From assembly GCA_013297695.1 (NCBI GenBank), contig JAAFHX010000021.1:1-32328 (forward strand): 32,328 nucleotides of DNA, in the 5' to 3' direction. Of the stretch, positions 1 through 7,939 are shown piece after piece. A program made the position numbers and the translations under genes. The notes under the pieces are model-generated. The model worked only from the letters and a program-made list of their open reading frames with translations. It made no database searches and was not told the DNA's origin. Every line of letters begins with the position of its first letter. Position 1 is the first letter of the stretch. Origin of the DNA: Rhodobacterales bacterium (GTDB lineage: Bacteria; Pseudomonadota; Alphaproteobacteria; Rhodobacterales; Rhodobacteraceae).

Positions 1-966
1 CGCCCATCGGTTGGCATAGGAACGCAGCGCCCCCGCCAGCATCACGCCGGGCCGGTCGTTGTTTTCGAAGGCAATGGGCCGTTCCGTGGCCCCGCCCGCC
101 AGCAACGCGTGCCGCGTATAGATACGCCAAAGCGTCTGGCGCGGCCTGCCGGGCAAGGGTTCGGCCAGATGGTCCGACACCCGCTCCACCGCGCCATAGA
201 TGCCGTGGTCGAAGGCCCCCACAACGGTCGTGCGCGGCATCAGCCGGACATTCGGCAGGCTGGCAAGTTCCGCCACCGACGCCAGCGCCCAGTCTGCCCC
301 CGGCTGGTCGTCCACCGCCAGTGTCTCGGCATTCAGTCGCCCGCCCAGCAGGAAATCCTCGTCGGCCAGGATCACCCGCGCCCCCGCGCGCCCCGCCGTC
401 AGCGCCGCCATCAGGCCCGCAGGCCCGGCCCCGATCACCAGCAGATCGCCGTGCAGGAACCCCTTGTCATACGCGTCGGGGTCCTCCAGCCGCGACATCG
501 ACCCCAGGCCTGCGGCGCGGCGGATGACCGGCTCATAGACTTTTTCCCAGAACGACGCGGGCCACATGAAGGTCTTGTAGTAGAACCCGGCGGTGAAAAA
601 GCTGTTCAGCCGGTCGTTGATCGCCAGCGCGTCGAACCGCAGCGATGGCCAGGCGTTCTGGCTGTTCGCCTCCAGCCCGTCGAACAGTTCCGCCACCGTG
701 GCCCGGGTGTTGGGTTCCCGCCGCGCGCCGCCGCGCAGTTCCACCAGTGCGTTCGGCTCTTCGGACCCTGCCGAAAGCGGCCCGCGCGGGCGGTGATACT
801 TGAAGCTGCGTCCCATCAGCCGCACGCCGTTCGCCAGCAACGCCGAGGCGAGCGTGTCGCCCGGGTGGCCGGTGAAGGCCTGCCCGTCGAAGGTGAAGCG
901 GAGCATGCGGCTGCGGTCGATCAGCCCGCCGTCGATCCGGTTGGGCCCAAAGGTTTGGCCGGTCAT
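1..966 (-). CDS. soxA: Sarcosine oxidase alpha subunit, partial (C-terminus off the left edge)
   Basis: This is the large subunit of heterotetrameric sarcosine oxidase, a cytosolic flavoenzyme that demethylates sarcosine to glycine and passes the methyl carbon to tetrahydrofolate. The frame is open from the ATG at 966 to the window edge, giving 322 codons of a protein usually near 1000 residues. Residues 1-100 form the N-terminal ferredoxin-like domain (FTFDGQAFTGHPGDTLASAL, then GRSFKYHRPRGP). A Rossmann dinucleotide site follows at about residue 170 (VIGAGPAGLMAAL), and a typical alpha-subunit stretch (ERPIAFENNDRPGVMLAGA) lies near the edge. The ATG overlaps the soxD stop as ATGA (963-966), so the two are translationally coupled. 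The gamma subunit gene soxG would be expected next, outside the window. Confidence 0.92.
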   Translation of the reverse strand, partial: MTGQTFGPNRIDGGLIDRSRMLRFTFDGQAFTGHPGDTLASALLANGVRLMGRSFKYHRPRGPLSAGSEEPNALVELRGGARREPNTRATVAELFDGLEANSQNAWPSLRFDALAINDRLNSFFTAGFYYKTFMWPASFWEKVYEPVIRRAAGLGSMSRLEDPDAYDKGFLHGDLLVIGAGPAGLMAALTAGRAGARVILADEDFLLGGRLNAETLAVDDQPGADWALASVAELASLPNVRLMPRTTVVGAFDHGIYGAVERVSDHLAEPLPGRPRQTLWRIYTRHALLAGGATERPIAFENNDRPGVMLAGALRSYANRWA

Positions 967-1250
967 TTCGACCGCCCTTCGGCGCGGGCCACATCGCGGG
1001 CGAGTTCCACCCGCGAAATCTCGTGCGTCACCGTGTTGCGGGTGACCACCAGCCAGGACCGGTCACCCTGTTCGTGATACCACAGCTCGCGGTGTTCCCC
1101 GGCCGGGTTGTCGCGCAGGTAGAGGTAGTCGTGGAACGCATGGGCTGCGCCTTCGGCCAGCCCGTCGGGCCGGTGGATCAGGCGCGCGTCGCCCAGATAG
1201 ACGAATTCCTGCGCATCGCGAGGGCCGAGAAGGGGGTGGTTGATGATCAT
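963..1250 (-). CDS. soxD: Sarcosine oxidase delta subunit, zinc cysteines absent
   Basis: This 95-residue protein sits between soxB and soxA, as the delta-subunit gene does in sox operons. It keeps the family frame (GPRDAQEFVYLGDA near the N-terminus, WYHEQGDRSWLVVTRNT near residues 57-72). In characterised delta subunits a structural zinc is held by Cys6, Cys9, His59 and Cys63. Here the equivalent positions read His5, Leu8, His59 and Asp63, so no cysteine ligand remains. This looks like a zinc-poor subfamily, because the rest of the protein is intact and of normal length. A GGGAAG ribosome binding site lies about 6 nt before the ATG. The gap to soxB is 13 nt and the stop overlaps the soxA start. 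Confidence 0.9.
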   Translation of the reverse strand: MIINHPLLGPRDAQEFVYLGDARLIHRPDGLAEGAAHAFHDYLYLRDNPAGEHRELWYHEQGDRSWLVVTRNTVTHEISRVELARDVARAEGRSK

Positions 1251-1263
1251 GTCAGCTTCCCGG

Positions 1264-2514
1264 TCAGTGCAGGTTCGGGGTCGCGCCCTGACCCTTTTCG
1301 TCGATCATCCGCCCCTTGAGGAAACGGTCGAACCGATAGGCCGTGGCGGTCTTGTGCGGTTGGTCAGTGGCCAGCAGATGCGCAAAGCACCAGCCCGAGG
1401 CGGGCGTCGCCTTGAACCCGCCATAGCACCAGCCGCCGTTGAAATAGAGGCCGTCGATATGCGTGCGGTCGATGATGGGGGACCCGTCCATCGACATATC
1501 CATGATCCCGCCCCAGGCGCGCAGCAGACGCGCGCGGCCCAGCATCGGCATCAGCGCCATGCCGCCCTCGGCCACATCCTCAATGACGGGCAGGTTGCCG
1601 CGCTGCGCATAGGAATTGTAGCCGTCGATGTCGCCACCGAACACAAGGCCCCCCTTGTCCGACTGGCTGACATAGAAATGCCCCGCGCCAAAGGTCATCA
1701 CCCCGTCGATCAGCGGCTTCAGCCCTTCGGACACAAAGGCCTGCAAGACATGGCTTTCGATCGGCAGGCGCATTCCCGCATGGGCCATCACGCGCGACGA
1801 TGACCCGGCCACCGCCACGCCCACCTTGCCCGCCCCGATGTAGCCGCGCGTCGTCTCGACCCCCTTGATGCGGCCGCCTTCGATCCGGAATCCCGTCACC
1901 TCGCAGTTCTGGATCAGATCAACGCCCCTCTGGTCCGCACCCCGCGCATAGCCCCAGGCCACCGCATCATGCCGCACCGTGCCGCCGCGCCGCTGTGCCA
2001 GCGCGCCCTTGATCGGGAACCGCGCGTCGTCGAAATTCAGAAAGGGGTAGATCGCCCGCACCTGATCGCGCGTCAGCATCTGCGCATCGGCCCCGTTCAG
2101 GATCATCGCGTTGCCGCGCCGGGTGAAGGCATCGCGCTGCGCGTCGGTGTGGATCAGGTTCATGATCCCGCGCTGGCTGACCATGGCGTTGTAGTTGAAA
2201 TCCTGCTCCAGCCCCTCCCACAGCTTCAGCGAGAATTCGTAAAAGGGCTGGTTCCCGTCCAGCAGGTAGTTCGACCGGATGATGGTCGTGTTGCGCCCCA
2301 CGTTGCCGCCGCCCAGATAGCCCTTTTCCAGCACCGCAATCCGGGCCTGCCGGAATTCCTTTGCAAGGTAATAGGCGGTCGCCAGTCCATGCCCGCCGCC
2401 GCCGACAATCACATGGTCATAGGACGGTTGCGGGGCCGGGTCGCGCCAGACCGGTTTCCACCCCTTGTGGCCGGTCAGGGCCTCGGCAATGACACGCAAA
2501 CCGGAATACCGCAT
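1264..2514 (-). CDS. soxB: Sarcosine oxidase beta subunit
   Basis: This 416-residue flavoprotein is the catalytic subunit that oxidises the N-methyl group of sarcosine. It has an FAD/dinucleotide-binding fold at residues 34-62 (HVIVGGGGHGLATAYYLA, ending in VLEKG) and the segment GNVGRNTTIIRSNYL. The motif GGTVRHDAVAWGYA contains His182, which aligns with the histidine that carries covalent FMN in known beta subunits. The C-terminus holds the usual DGSPIIDRTHIDGLYFNGGWCYGGFKATPASG block. The length is normal. It is the first gene of the soxBDA(G) run. A GAAAGG ribosome binding site lies about 8 nt before the ATG. The 97-nt gap to the upstream NUDIX gene leaves room for a promoter, but I could not pick a convincing one. 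Confidence 0.94.
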   Translation of the reverse strand: MRYSGLRVIAEALTGHKGWKPVWRDPAPQPSYDHVIVGGGGHGLATAYYLAKEFRQARIAVLEKGYLGGGNVGRNTTIIRSNYLLDGNQPFYEFSLKLWEGLEQDFNYNAMVSQRGIMNLIHTDAQRDAFTRRGNAMILNGADAQMLTRDQVRAIYPFLNFDDARFPIKGALAQRRGGTVRHDAVAWGYARGADQRGVDLIQNCEVTGFRIEGGRIKGVETTRGYIGAGKVGVAVAGSSSRVMAHAGMRLPIESHVLQAFVSEGLKPLIDGVMTFGAGHFYVSQSDKGGLVFGGDIDGYNSYAQRGNLPVIEDVAEGGMALMPMLGRARLLRAWGGIMDMSMDGSPIIDRTHIDGLYFNGGWCYGGFKATPASGWCFAHLLATDQPHKTATAYRFDRFLKGRMIDEKGQGATPNLH

Positions 2515-2611
2515 CGGGGGGGCCTTTCGTCACCTGTTCGATACATAAAGTGGCGCGAACGGTGCTGCTGCAGGATTTCCGCCAGAATGTGCCGGTTTCC
2601 GGCCAGCCGCC

Positions 2612-3715
2612 TCAGGTGATCGCGCGCAGCCGGTCGCGGTTCAGCGCCAGCCAGAACAGGCTCATCACGGTCGGTCCGGTTGCAATCTCGCCGCTTGCCA
2701 CCAGCGCCATGGCGGCGTCGAACCCTATCAGATGGCCGCGGATATCTTCAGCTTCCTCGGCCAGCCCGAACAGGCCCGCCGCGCCGTCGGGCAGATCGCA
2801 GGGGGCAACATAGCAGTACAGGAATTCCGACTTGGCCCCGGGCGAGGGATAGCACCCCGACACCAGCAAAAGCGGCCCGATCACCAGCCCCGCCTCTTCT
2901 ACAGCTTCGCGCCGGGCGGTTTGCTCGGGCGTCTCGCCGGGGTCGATCCGGCCCGCCACGGCCTCCAGATGCCAGGGCTGCGGATCGCCGCGCACATGGG
3001 GACCGGCCCGGAACTGCTCGATCAGAAGGACACGGTCGCGCACGGGATCATAGGGCAGCACGGTCACGGCATCGCCCGACACAAAGGCGGCGCGGGTGAC
3101 CGTGGGGCCAAGGCTGCCGTCAAAGCGGCGAAAGCCAAGGTCATGTTCCTCGACCGAAAAGAAGTTGGCATAGGGCTGCCGCCATGCGGCGGGGGCGATG
3201 TCGCCGGGCACCGCCCGGTGCCGCAGGTCGGTCGGCCCCGGCGCGCGCTGTGCGCGCAGCCGCGACGCCGCGCGGACCAGCATGGCGCCCCGGCGGCGCA
3301 GGATGACATCGGGCGCGGCGCGGCCCATCAGCGCCATCACATCTTCGGCGAGTTGGGCCAGAATCGCCTCGCCATCCGGCAGGGCGCGGTCGGCTGTCCA
3401 GGGCACAGCGCCCTGCGGGTCGGCGGCCAGATAGGCATAGGCATCCTGCCCGCCGACGCGCACCTGGACCCTGACCTGCCCCATCGCCGCCTCGTGATGA
3501 TCCAGCCGGTCCAGATCGGCTGCGCCGAACCCGACCAGCAGTTCGCCTTCCACCTCGGACCCGGCCAAGGGCATCAGGACGGGCCAGCCCTGATCCGGCA
3601 GTCCGAACGGTGCATGGCCGTCCAGCCGCGCGGGCCGTGTTTCCATCGGCGCGCCAAGGATCACCCTTCTCAGGGCGGGCGACAGAAGCCGCCCATGAAG
3701 AAACAGCGCCGTCAC
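2612..3715 (-). CDS. GGCT/AIG2-like domain fused to ADP-ribose-pyrophosphatase-type NUDIX hydrolase
   Basis: The 367-residue product has two parts. Residues 1-110 look like a gamma-glutamylcyclotransferase/AIG2 fold: LFLHGRLLSPALRRVILG takes the place of the family's F-YGTL-P-L-LLG opening, and LDHHEAAMGQVRV resembles its conserved acidic segment. Residues 195-367 are a NUDIX domain of the ADP-ribose pyrophosphatase type, with a perfect NUDIX box (G-x5-E-x7-REAVEEAGL) in GRIDPGETPEQTARREAVEE, and VLLIEQFRAGPH before it. It probably hydrolyses a nucleoside-diphosphate sugar. It may correspond to the NUDIX tellurite-resistance protein TrgB of Rhodobacter, but I am not certain. Translation starts at GTG. 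It follows cfa by 40 nt and looks like the last gene of the phr-cfa operon. A short GCCGG-TTT-CCGGC hairpin (2591-2603) follows its stop. Confidence 0.9.
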   Translation of the reverse strand: MTALFLHGRLLSPALRRVILGAPMETRPARLDGHAPFGLPDQGWPVLMPLAGSEVEGELLVGFGAADLDRLDHHEAAMGQVRVQVRVGGQDAYAYLAADPQGAVPWTADRALPDGEAILAQLAEDVMALMGRAAPDVILRRRGAMLVRAASRLRAQRAPGPTDLRHRAVPGDIAPAAWRQPYANFFSVEEHDLGFRRFDGSLGPTVTRAAFVSGDAVTVLPYDPVRDRVLLIEQFRAGPHVRGDPQPWHLEAVAGRIDPGETPEQTARREAVEEAGLVIGPLLLVSGCYPSPGAKSEFLYCYVAPCDLPDGAAGLFGLAEEAEDIRGHLIGFDAAMALVASGEIATGPTVMSLFWLALNRDRLRAIT

Positions 3716-3755
3716 CGCGCGGCCCCGGCTGGCATGATGTCCTGCGCCATGCCCC

Positions 3756-4967
3756 CTACCGGGGCCGCGTGACAGTGATCTGCGTCACGTCGCAAATCCC
3801 GCCCTGAAAGGTGCTGGCGCAGGAGGTAAGGTAGAAATTCCACATGCGCCGGAACCGGTCGTCAAAGCCCATCCGCGCAATGTCGTCCCATCGGCTGTTG
3901 AACACCTCGTGCCAGCGCCGCAGGGTCTGGCTGTAGCTTTCGCCGAATTCCATCGACCCTTTCACCGCCAGCCCGGCCCGTTCCACCTCGGTCCGCAGCA
4001 CCGACGGGCTGGGCAACATGCCGCCGGGAAAGATGTGCTTCTGAATGAAGTCCACGCCCTTGCGGTACACCTCGAACCGGCGGTCCTGCACGGTGATGAT
4101 CTGCAGCGTGGCATGGCGGCCGGGTTTCAGGCTGTTGCGAACGCGGTCGAAATAGACCGGCCAGTATTTCTCGCCCACCGCCTCGAACATCTCGATGCTG
4201 GCGATGCCGTCGTACAGGCCGCGCTCGTCACGGTAATCCTGCAGCTTGATCTGCACCTGACCGGACAGGCCCGCCCGCGCGATCCGGTCCACGGCATAAT
4301 CATGCTGCGCCTGGCTGATCGTCAGCCCGGTGACGCGCAGACCCCGCTCTTTCGCGGCATATTCGGCAAAGCCGCCCCATCCGCAGCCGATCTCCAGCAC
4401 ATGATCTCCGGGGGCGGCCCCCATCTGGTCAACCATGCTGGCGTATTTCTGGGTCTGCGCCCGTTCCAGACTTTCCTGCCCGGACCGGAACAGCGCCGAG
4501 GAATAGGTCATCGTGTCATCCAGCCACAGCCGGTAGAAATCGTTCCCCAGATCATAGTGATAGCTGATGTTCCGGCGCGCCTGCCGCTTGGAGTTCGACC
4601 GCAGCCAGTGGCGGACCTGCTCGTAGGCGCGCACGAACTTCATGCCGGGATAGCCGTCATAGACGGCGTCATTGTCCTGGTGCACCAGATCCATGAAGGC
4701 CTGCAGGTCGGGGGTGGACCACCACCCCTCAAGATAGGCATCGGAAAACCCCATGTCGCCCTCGCGGATCATCCGGGCAAATATCTCGGGGTTGTGGATG
4801 TCGATTTCCGCCACGGGACCGGGGTTCGGCCCCTCGGCGCGGAATCGCCGCCCGTCGGGCAGCACGAAATCCAGCCGGCCGTTGGTCAGCCGCTGCGCCA
4901 CGTCAAAGCACGCCGGGAAGTACCTTGGCAGCCCCGTCTGGCCCCGGGTCGAAGTCAGTGCCGTCAT
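3756..4967 (-). CDS. cfa: Cyclopropane-fatty-acyl-phospholipid synthase
   Basis: This 403-residue SAM-dependent methyltransferase adds a methylene group across the double bond of unsaturated acyl chains in membrane phospholipids. The family hallmark HYDLGNDFYRLWLDDTMTYS spans residues 137-156. The SAM site VLEIGCGWGGFAEYAA starts at residue 190, and the later block SIEMFEAVGEKYWPVYF is also typical. The C-terminal FNSRWDDIARMGFDDRFRRMWNFYL is characteristic of Cfa. It lies 56 nt downstream of the photolyase gene on the same strand. Cyclopropane fatty acid synthases and photolyase belong to the singlet-oxygen response in Rhodobacter sphaeroides, and the promoter-like motif at 6461-6490 fits that context. 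The length is normal and no active-site loss is visible. Confidence 0.95.
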   Translation of the reverse strand: MTALTSTRGQTGLPRYFPACFDVAQRLTNGRLDFVLPDGRRFRAEGPNPGPVAEIDIHNPEIFARMIREGDMGFSDAYLEGWWSTPDLQAFMDLVHQDNDAVYDGYPGMKFVRAYEQVRHWLRSNSKRQARRNISYHYDLGNDFYRLWLDDTMTYSSALFRSGQESLERAQTQKYASMVDQMGAAPGDHVLEIGCGWGGFAEYAAKERGLRVTGLTISQAQHDYAVDRIARAGLSGQVQIKLQDYRDERGLYDGIASIEMFEAVGEKYWPVYFDRVRNSLKPGRHATLQIITVQDRRFEVYRKGVDFIQKHIFPGGMLPSPSVLRTEVERAGLAVKGSMEFGESYSQTLRRWHEVFNSRWDDIARMGFDDRFRRMWNFYLTSCASTFQGGICDVTQITVTRPR

Positions 4968-5023
4968 GTGTTCCCCTCAGGGTCGTCTTTTTCGGGTGAT
5001 GCTGCCGGATTGGCGGCCATGGC

Positions 5024-6433
5024 TCAAGCCCTCCCGCTGCCATAGGCGGCAAGCGCGGCGATGCGGCCTTCGGCAAGGGGTCTGGCGGGCTTCGGATAGG
5101 GCGCATCGGGCCGCAGTGCCCAGGAACGCGGCACCGCATCGAAATAGGCCAGCGCTTCGGGCCCCGGACGGGGCGACAATTCGGCGATCCAGCGGCGGCG
5201 GTAGCTGCCGTCGGGGTCGAACCGTTCTGCCTGCGTGTCAGGGTTGAAAATGCGGAAATAGGGCGCGGCATCGGGGCCTGACCCGGCGGCCCATTGCCAG
5301 CCCATCGCGTTCGATGCGGGGTCCCAGTCGGTCAGGCAGTCGGCGAACCAGTCCAGCCCGATTTTCCAGTGGGTCATGAGATGCTTGGTCAGGTAGGACG
5401 CCACGATCATCCGGCCCCGGTTGTGCATCGTGCCGGTCACATACATCTCGCGCATCGCGGCATCGACGAACTGCACGCCGGTCATCCCGCGCCGCCACGC
5501 CTCGGCCCACGGGCTGTCGAAGGCCCAGGGAAAGGCATCCCATTCGGCCTTCCAGTTTGCCGAAGCGATATGCGGCGTATGATACATCAGGTGCCAGGCA
5601 AACTCGCGCCAGACGATTTCCTTCAGAAAGGTCTCGGCCCCCGGTCGCCCGTCCTGCAGGGCGGCCATCGCGGCATGCCAGACCCTGCGGGGGCCGATCT
5701 CGCCCAGGGCCAGATGCGCCGACAGGCGCGACGTGCCGATCCGGCCCGGAAAATCCCGCGCCGTGGCATATTCGGCGACCGGTCCGGCCAGAAACGCCGC
5801 CAGCCGCGCCTCGGCCGCCGCGCTGCCCACGGACTGATGGGGTGCCGCCACGGCCAGCCCGCGCTGCATGCCGCGCGCAAGCCCCCAATCCTCCAGCCGG
5901 TCCGAGACGGGCCAGGCTTCGGGCGACCTCAGCCGCAGGGGCGCGGCATCGGGGACCGGGACGGCGCGGTCGCGCACCGCGCGCCAGAACGGCGTGTAGA
6001 CGCGGTAGAACCCGCCCTGCCCGGTCTGCACCTGCCACGGTTCATGCAGCAGAAAGCCGGGATGGCTGTCGCCCCCGTGCCCTGCCGCCCGCAGCGCCGC
6101 CTTCACCTCGGCATCGCGTGCCGTCGATGCAGGATCATATGACCGCGACCAGACAACCCCTGGCGCCCCGGTTTCCGCAAGAAGCTCGGTCAGAACTTGC
6201 AGCGCAGGCCCGCGCCGCAGGGTCAGGCGGCTGCCCTTTGCCTCCAGCAGGCGGGCAAACGCGGCAATCCCCAGCCCCAGTCGCCAGCGCGCAGCGGCCC
6301 CCAGGCCCCCGGTTTCCGGGTCCAGCACCATGACCGGCACCAGCGGACGCCCCGATGCCACTGCGGCGGTCAGCATGGGATGGTCGTCCAGCCGCAGGTC
6401 GCGGCGGAACCACAGGATCAGCGGGGCGGTCAT
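5024..6433 (-). CDS. phrA: Class I CPD photolyase (deoxyribodipyrimidine photo-lyase)
   Basis: This 469-residue protein repairs UV-induced cyclobutane pyrimidine dimers with blue light and FAD. The N-terminal antenna-binding Rossmann domain opens with LILWFRRDLRLDDHPML. The C-terminal helical FAD domain carries EIVWREFAWHLMYHTP, DAAMREMYVTGTMHNRGRMI and WQWAAGSGPDAAPYFRIFNP, all close to bacterial class I photolyases and unlike (6-4) or DASH enzymes. The start is the ATG at 6433, 20-odd nt downstream of a predicted TGATCC-type promoter. The ribosome binding site is weak. It is the first gene of a phr-cfa-NUDIX run on the minus strand. The E. coli homologue is called phrB; phrA is the name used in Rhodobacter. 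Confidence 0.95.
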   Translation of the reverse strand: MTAPLILWFRRDLRLDDHPMLTAAVASGRPLVPVMVLDPETGGLGAAARWRLGLGIAAFARLLEAKGSRLTLRRGPALQVLTELLAETGAPGVVWSRSYDPASTARDAEVKAALRAAGHGGDSHPGFLLHEPWQVQTGQGGFYRVYTPFWRAVRDRAVPVPDAAPLRLRSPEAWPVSDRLEDWGLARGMQRGLAVAAPHQSVGSAAAEARLAAFLAGPVAEYATARDFPGRIGTSRLSAHLALGEIGPRRVWHAAMAALQDGRPGAETFLKEIVWREFAWHLMYHTPHIASANWKAEWDAFPWAFDSPWAEAWRRGMTGVQFVDAAMREMYVTGTMHNRGRMIVASYLTKHLMTHWKIGLDWFADCLTDWDPASNAMGWQWAAGSGPDAAPYFRIFNPDTQAERFDPDGSYRRRWIAELSPRPGPEALAYFDAVPRSWALRPDAPYPKPARPLAEGRIAALAAYGSGRA

Positions 6434-6460
6434 GGACGGGTCTTGAATCGCATGTTGCCA

Positions 6461-6490
6461 GAGATACGCGGCGCGGGGCAGAACGGATCA
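6461..6490 (-). promoter_or_regulatory. Candidate RpoE/ChrR-type (ECF11) promoter of the phr-cfa-NUDIX operon
   Basis: Read on the minus strand, the 70-nt gap upstream of the photolyase gene contains TGATCC (6490-6485), an 18-nt spacer and TATCTC (6466-6461), ending 27 nt before the ATG at 6433. TGATCC is the -35 element known for the Rhodobacter sphaeroides RpoE-ChrR singlet-oxygen sigma factor, whose regulon includes photolyase and cyclopropane fatty acid synthase genes. The -10 assignment is less secure. Position, spacing and the genes served all agree. No rpoE-chrR pair is visible in this window. Confidence 0.6.
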
Positions 6491-6503
6491 ACCGCAAGCC
6501 CGA

Positions 6504-7733
6504 TCACAGCACCTCGTCCAGCGCCAAGATCAGCCGGGACACGTCTTCGGCACTGGTATAATGCACCAGCGACATGCGCAGCACGCCATGGTCCATGTTC
6601 ACCCCCATCGCCTCAAGCGGGCGCACGGCATAGAAGTTGCCCGCCCAGCAGCAGACACCGCGCTTTCCCAGTTCCACCGAAACCGGCTCGCCCGCCCGGT
6701 CCAGCGCCACCGCCACCGTCGGCGCGCGCGTTTCTGCGTCGCGCGGACCGATCAGCCGCAGGTCGTTGCGAGCCGCAAGATAGTCCATCAGCGGCGCAAC
6801 CACGGCCACCTCCTGTGCGCGCATCAGGTCATGCACGGCACGGTTGCGCGTCGCGGCATCGGGTTCGGGTGCAAAGTGGCGCGCATGCAGCGCGTCGATG
6901 TAATCGGCAATTCCGGCACAGGCGGCGATCTGCGCATGATCCGGCCCGGCGGGGGTGAACCGCTTGTACAGGGTGCCCGCATTGAACCAGTGCCCTTGCG
7001 CGGGCAGCAGCGCGCCGAATTCGCGCGTGATCGTCATGATCCCCTGATGCGGGCCGTAGGTCTTGTAGGCCGAAAACAGATAGACATCGCAGCCAAGCGC
7101 GGGCAGATCGGGCAACCCGTGCGGCGCATAGCTGACGCCATCGACCACGGTGAACGCCCCCGCCGCCCGCGCCATCGCGGCAATCTCGGCCACCGGGTTG
7201 ATCTCGGCCACCACGTTGGAACAATGCGGGAAAGCGACCAGCCGCACCCGCCCGTCAGCCAGCAGCCCCGCCAGCGCCGACAGGTCCAGATGCCCCGTCT
7301 CGGGGTCGATCTGCCATTCGCGCACCTCGATGCCCGCATCCGCCAGACGCCGCCAGACGCCGGAGTTGGCTTCGTGGTCCTGGTTCGTCACCACCACGGC
7401 CCCGTCGGTGCCCGCCAGCCAGCCGCGGACCGCCTGCGCCAGAACATAGGTGTTTGCACTGGTCGACGGGCCGAAGGACAGCTCATCCGGCTGCACCCCC
7501 ATCATCGCCGACAGCCGGGCCCGCGCCTCGTCCATTTCCGCCCCGCCCGCCTGCGCCGCCGCATAGGGCCCGTAAGGCTGCACCTTGCGTTCGGTGTAAA
7601 AGCGGTGAAGCCGGTCGACGACGGCGCCGCAGGGATAGGACCCGCCGGCATTCTCGAAGAACGCCGTGCCAGCCGTCAGGGGGGCACCAAAGGCGGGAAA
7701 CTGGCTGCGGACGAAATCGAGGTCAAGCGGCAT
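6504..7733 (-). CDS. Class V aminotransferase / cysteine desulfurase-like protein (VC1184-type)
   Basis: This is a 409-residue fold-type I PLP enzyme. The cofactor lysine is Lys224 in YLFSAYKTYGPHQG. Asp198 in VVDGVSYAPHG should contact the pyridine nitrogen, and His120 in TNQDHEANSGVWRRL should stack on the ring. The N-terminal FFENAGGSYPCGAVVD and the C-terminal GKRGVCCWAGNFYA fit the cysteine-desulfurase-like VC1184 subfamily rather than true IscS or SufS. The substrate is unknown; I infer a desulfurase or lyase reaction from the fold only. The start at 7733 gives the normal N-terminus. It is divergent from the arsenic operon and stands 70 nt upstream of the photolyase gene. The phr promoter lies in that gap, so the two need not be co-transcribed. 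Confidence 0.88.
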   Translation of the reverse strand: MPLDLDFVRSQFPAFGAPLTAGTAFFENAGGSYPCGAVVDRLHRFYTERKVQPYGPYAAAQAGGAEMDEARARLSAMMGVQPDELSFGPSTSANTYVLAQAVRGWLAGTDGAVVVTNQDHEANSGVWRRLADAGIEVREWQIDPETGHLDLSALAGLLADGRVRLVAFPHCSNVVAEINPVAEIAAMARAAGAFTVVDGVSYAPHGLPDLPALGCDVYLFSAYKTYGPHQGIMTITREFGALLPAQGHWFNAGTLYKRFTPAGPDHAQIAACAGIADYIDALHARHFAPEPDAATRNRAVHDLMRAQEVAVVAPLMDYLAARNDLRLIGPRDAETRAPTVAVALDRAGEPVSVELGKRGVCCWAGNFYAVRPLEAMGVNMDHGVLRMSLVHYTSAEDVSRLILALDEVL

Positions 7734-7811
7734 GGCGGCGGGCCTTCCTGTGGCGGTTCATCGGCCCCGTTTAGCCTTGCCAAGGCCCCGGCTACAAGCG
7801 GTGACGCAAAC

Positions 7812-7870
7812 CGGGCCGGCGGTTCGGGCCGGCGGTTCGGGCCGGCGGTTCGGGCCGGCGGTTCGGGCCG
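7812..7870. repeat. 13-bp tandem repeat, about 4.5 copies
   Basis: The unit CGGGCCGGCGGTT repeats perfectly at 7812, 7825, 7838 and 7851, followed by a seven-base partial copy (7864-7870). The array lies in the 200-bp gap between the divergent aminotransferase and arsR-arsC genes, upstream of the ars promoter. The perfect units suggest recent expansion or slippage. The 13-bp period is not a multiple of three and is longer than one helical turn. The rest of the gap up to 7898 shows nothing else I recognise. Confidence 0.95.
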
Positions 7871-7898
7871 AACGCCGAAACCGTCACGGAACCTTCAC

Positions 7899-7926
7899 TT
7901 GAGCACGCAGCATAAATCCATATTAT
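7899..7926 (+). promoter_or_regulatory. Candidate sigma-70 promoter of the ars operon
   Basis: TTGAGC (7899-7904) and TATTAT (7921-7926) are separated by 16 nt and match TTGACA/TATAAT well; the -10 differs from consensus at one base. The implied transcription start is at about 7932-7934, essentially on the first ATG of the ArsR-ArsC frame. The stretch is AT-rich against a very GC-rich background. The -10 lies inside the palindrome at 7916-7939, which suits repression by ArsR. Confidence 0.5.
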
Positions 7927-7939
7927 CGGAAATATGGAT
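7916..7939. promoter_or_regulatory. Perfect 9-bp inverted repeat, candidate ArsR operator
   Basis: The arms are ATCCATATT (7916-7924) and AATATGGAT (7931-7939), separated by six bases. ArsR/SmtB-family repressors bind AT-rich inverted repeats that overlap their own promoters. This one covers the candidate -10 box and the first in-frame ATG (7934-7936) of the adjacent arsR-arsC gene. Binding would block transcription and release would follow As(III) binding. This is inferred from position and symmetry. Confidence 0.6.

Noticed and set aside
109-1077. Plus-strand frame of 322 codons opposite soxA and soxD
   Set aside because: Low-complexity Arg/Pro/His-rich product, antisense to recognised sarcosine oxidase subunits.
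7812-7870. Tandem repeat considered as a CRISPR array
   Set aside because: Units of 13 bp are directly adjacent with no spacers and no cas genes are nearby.
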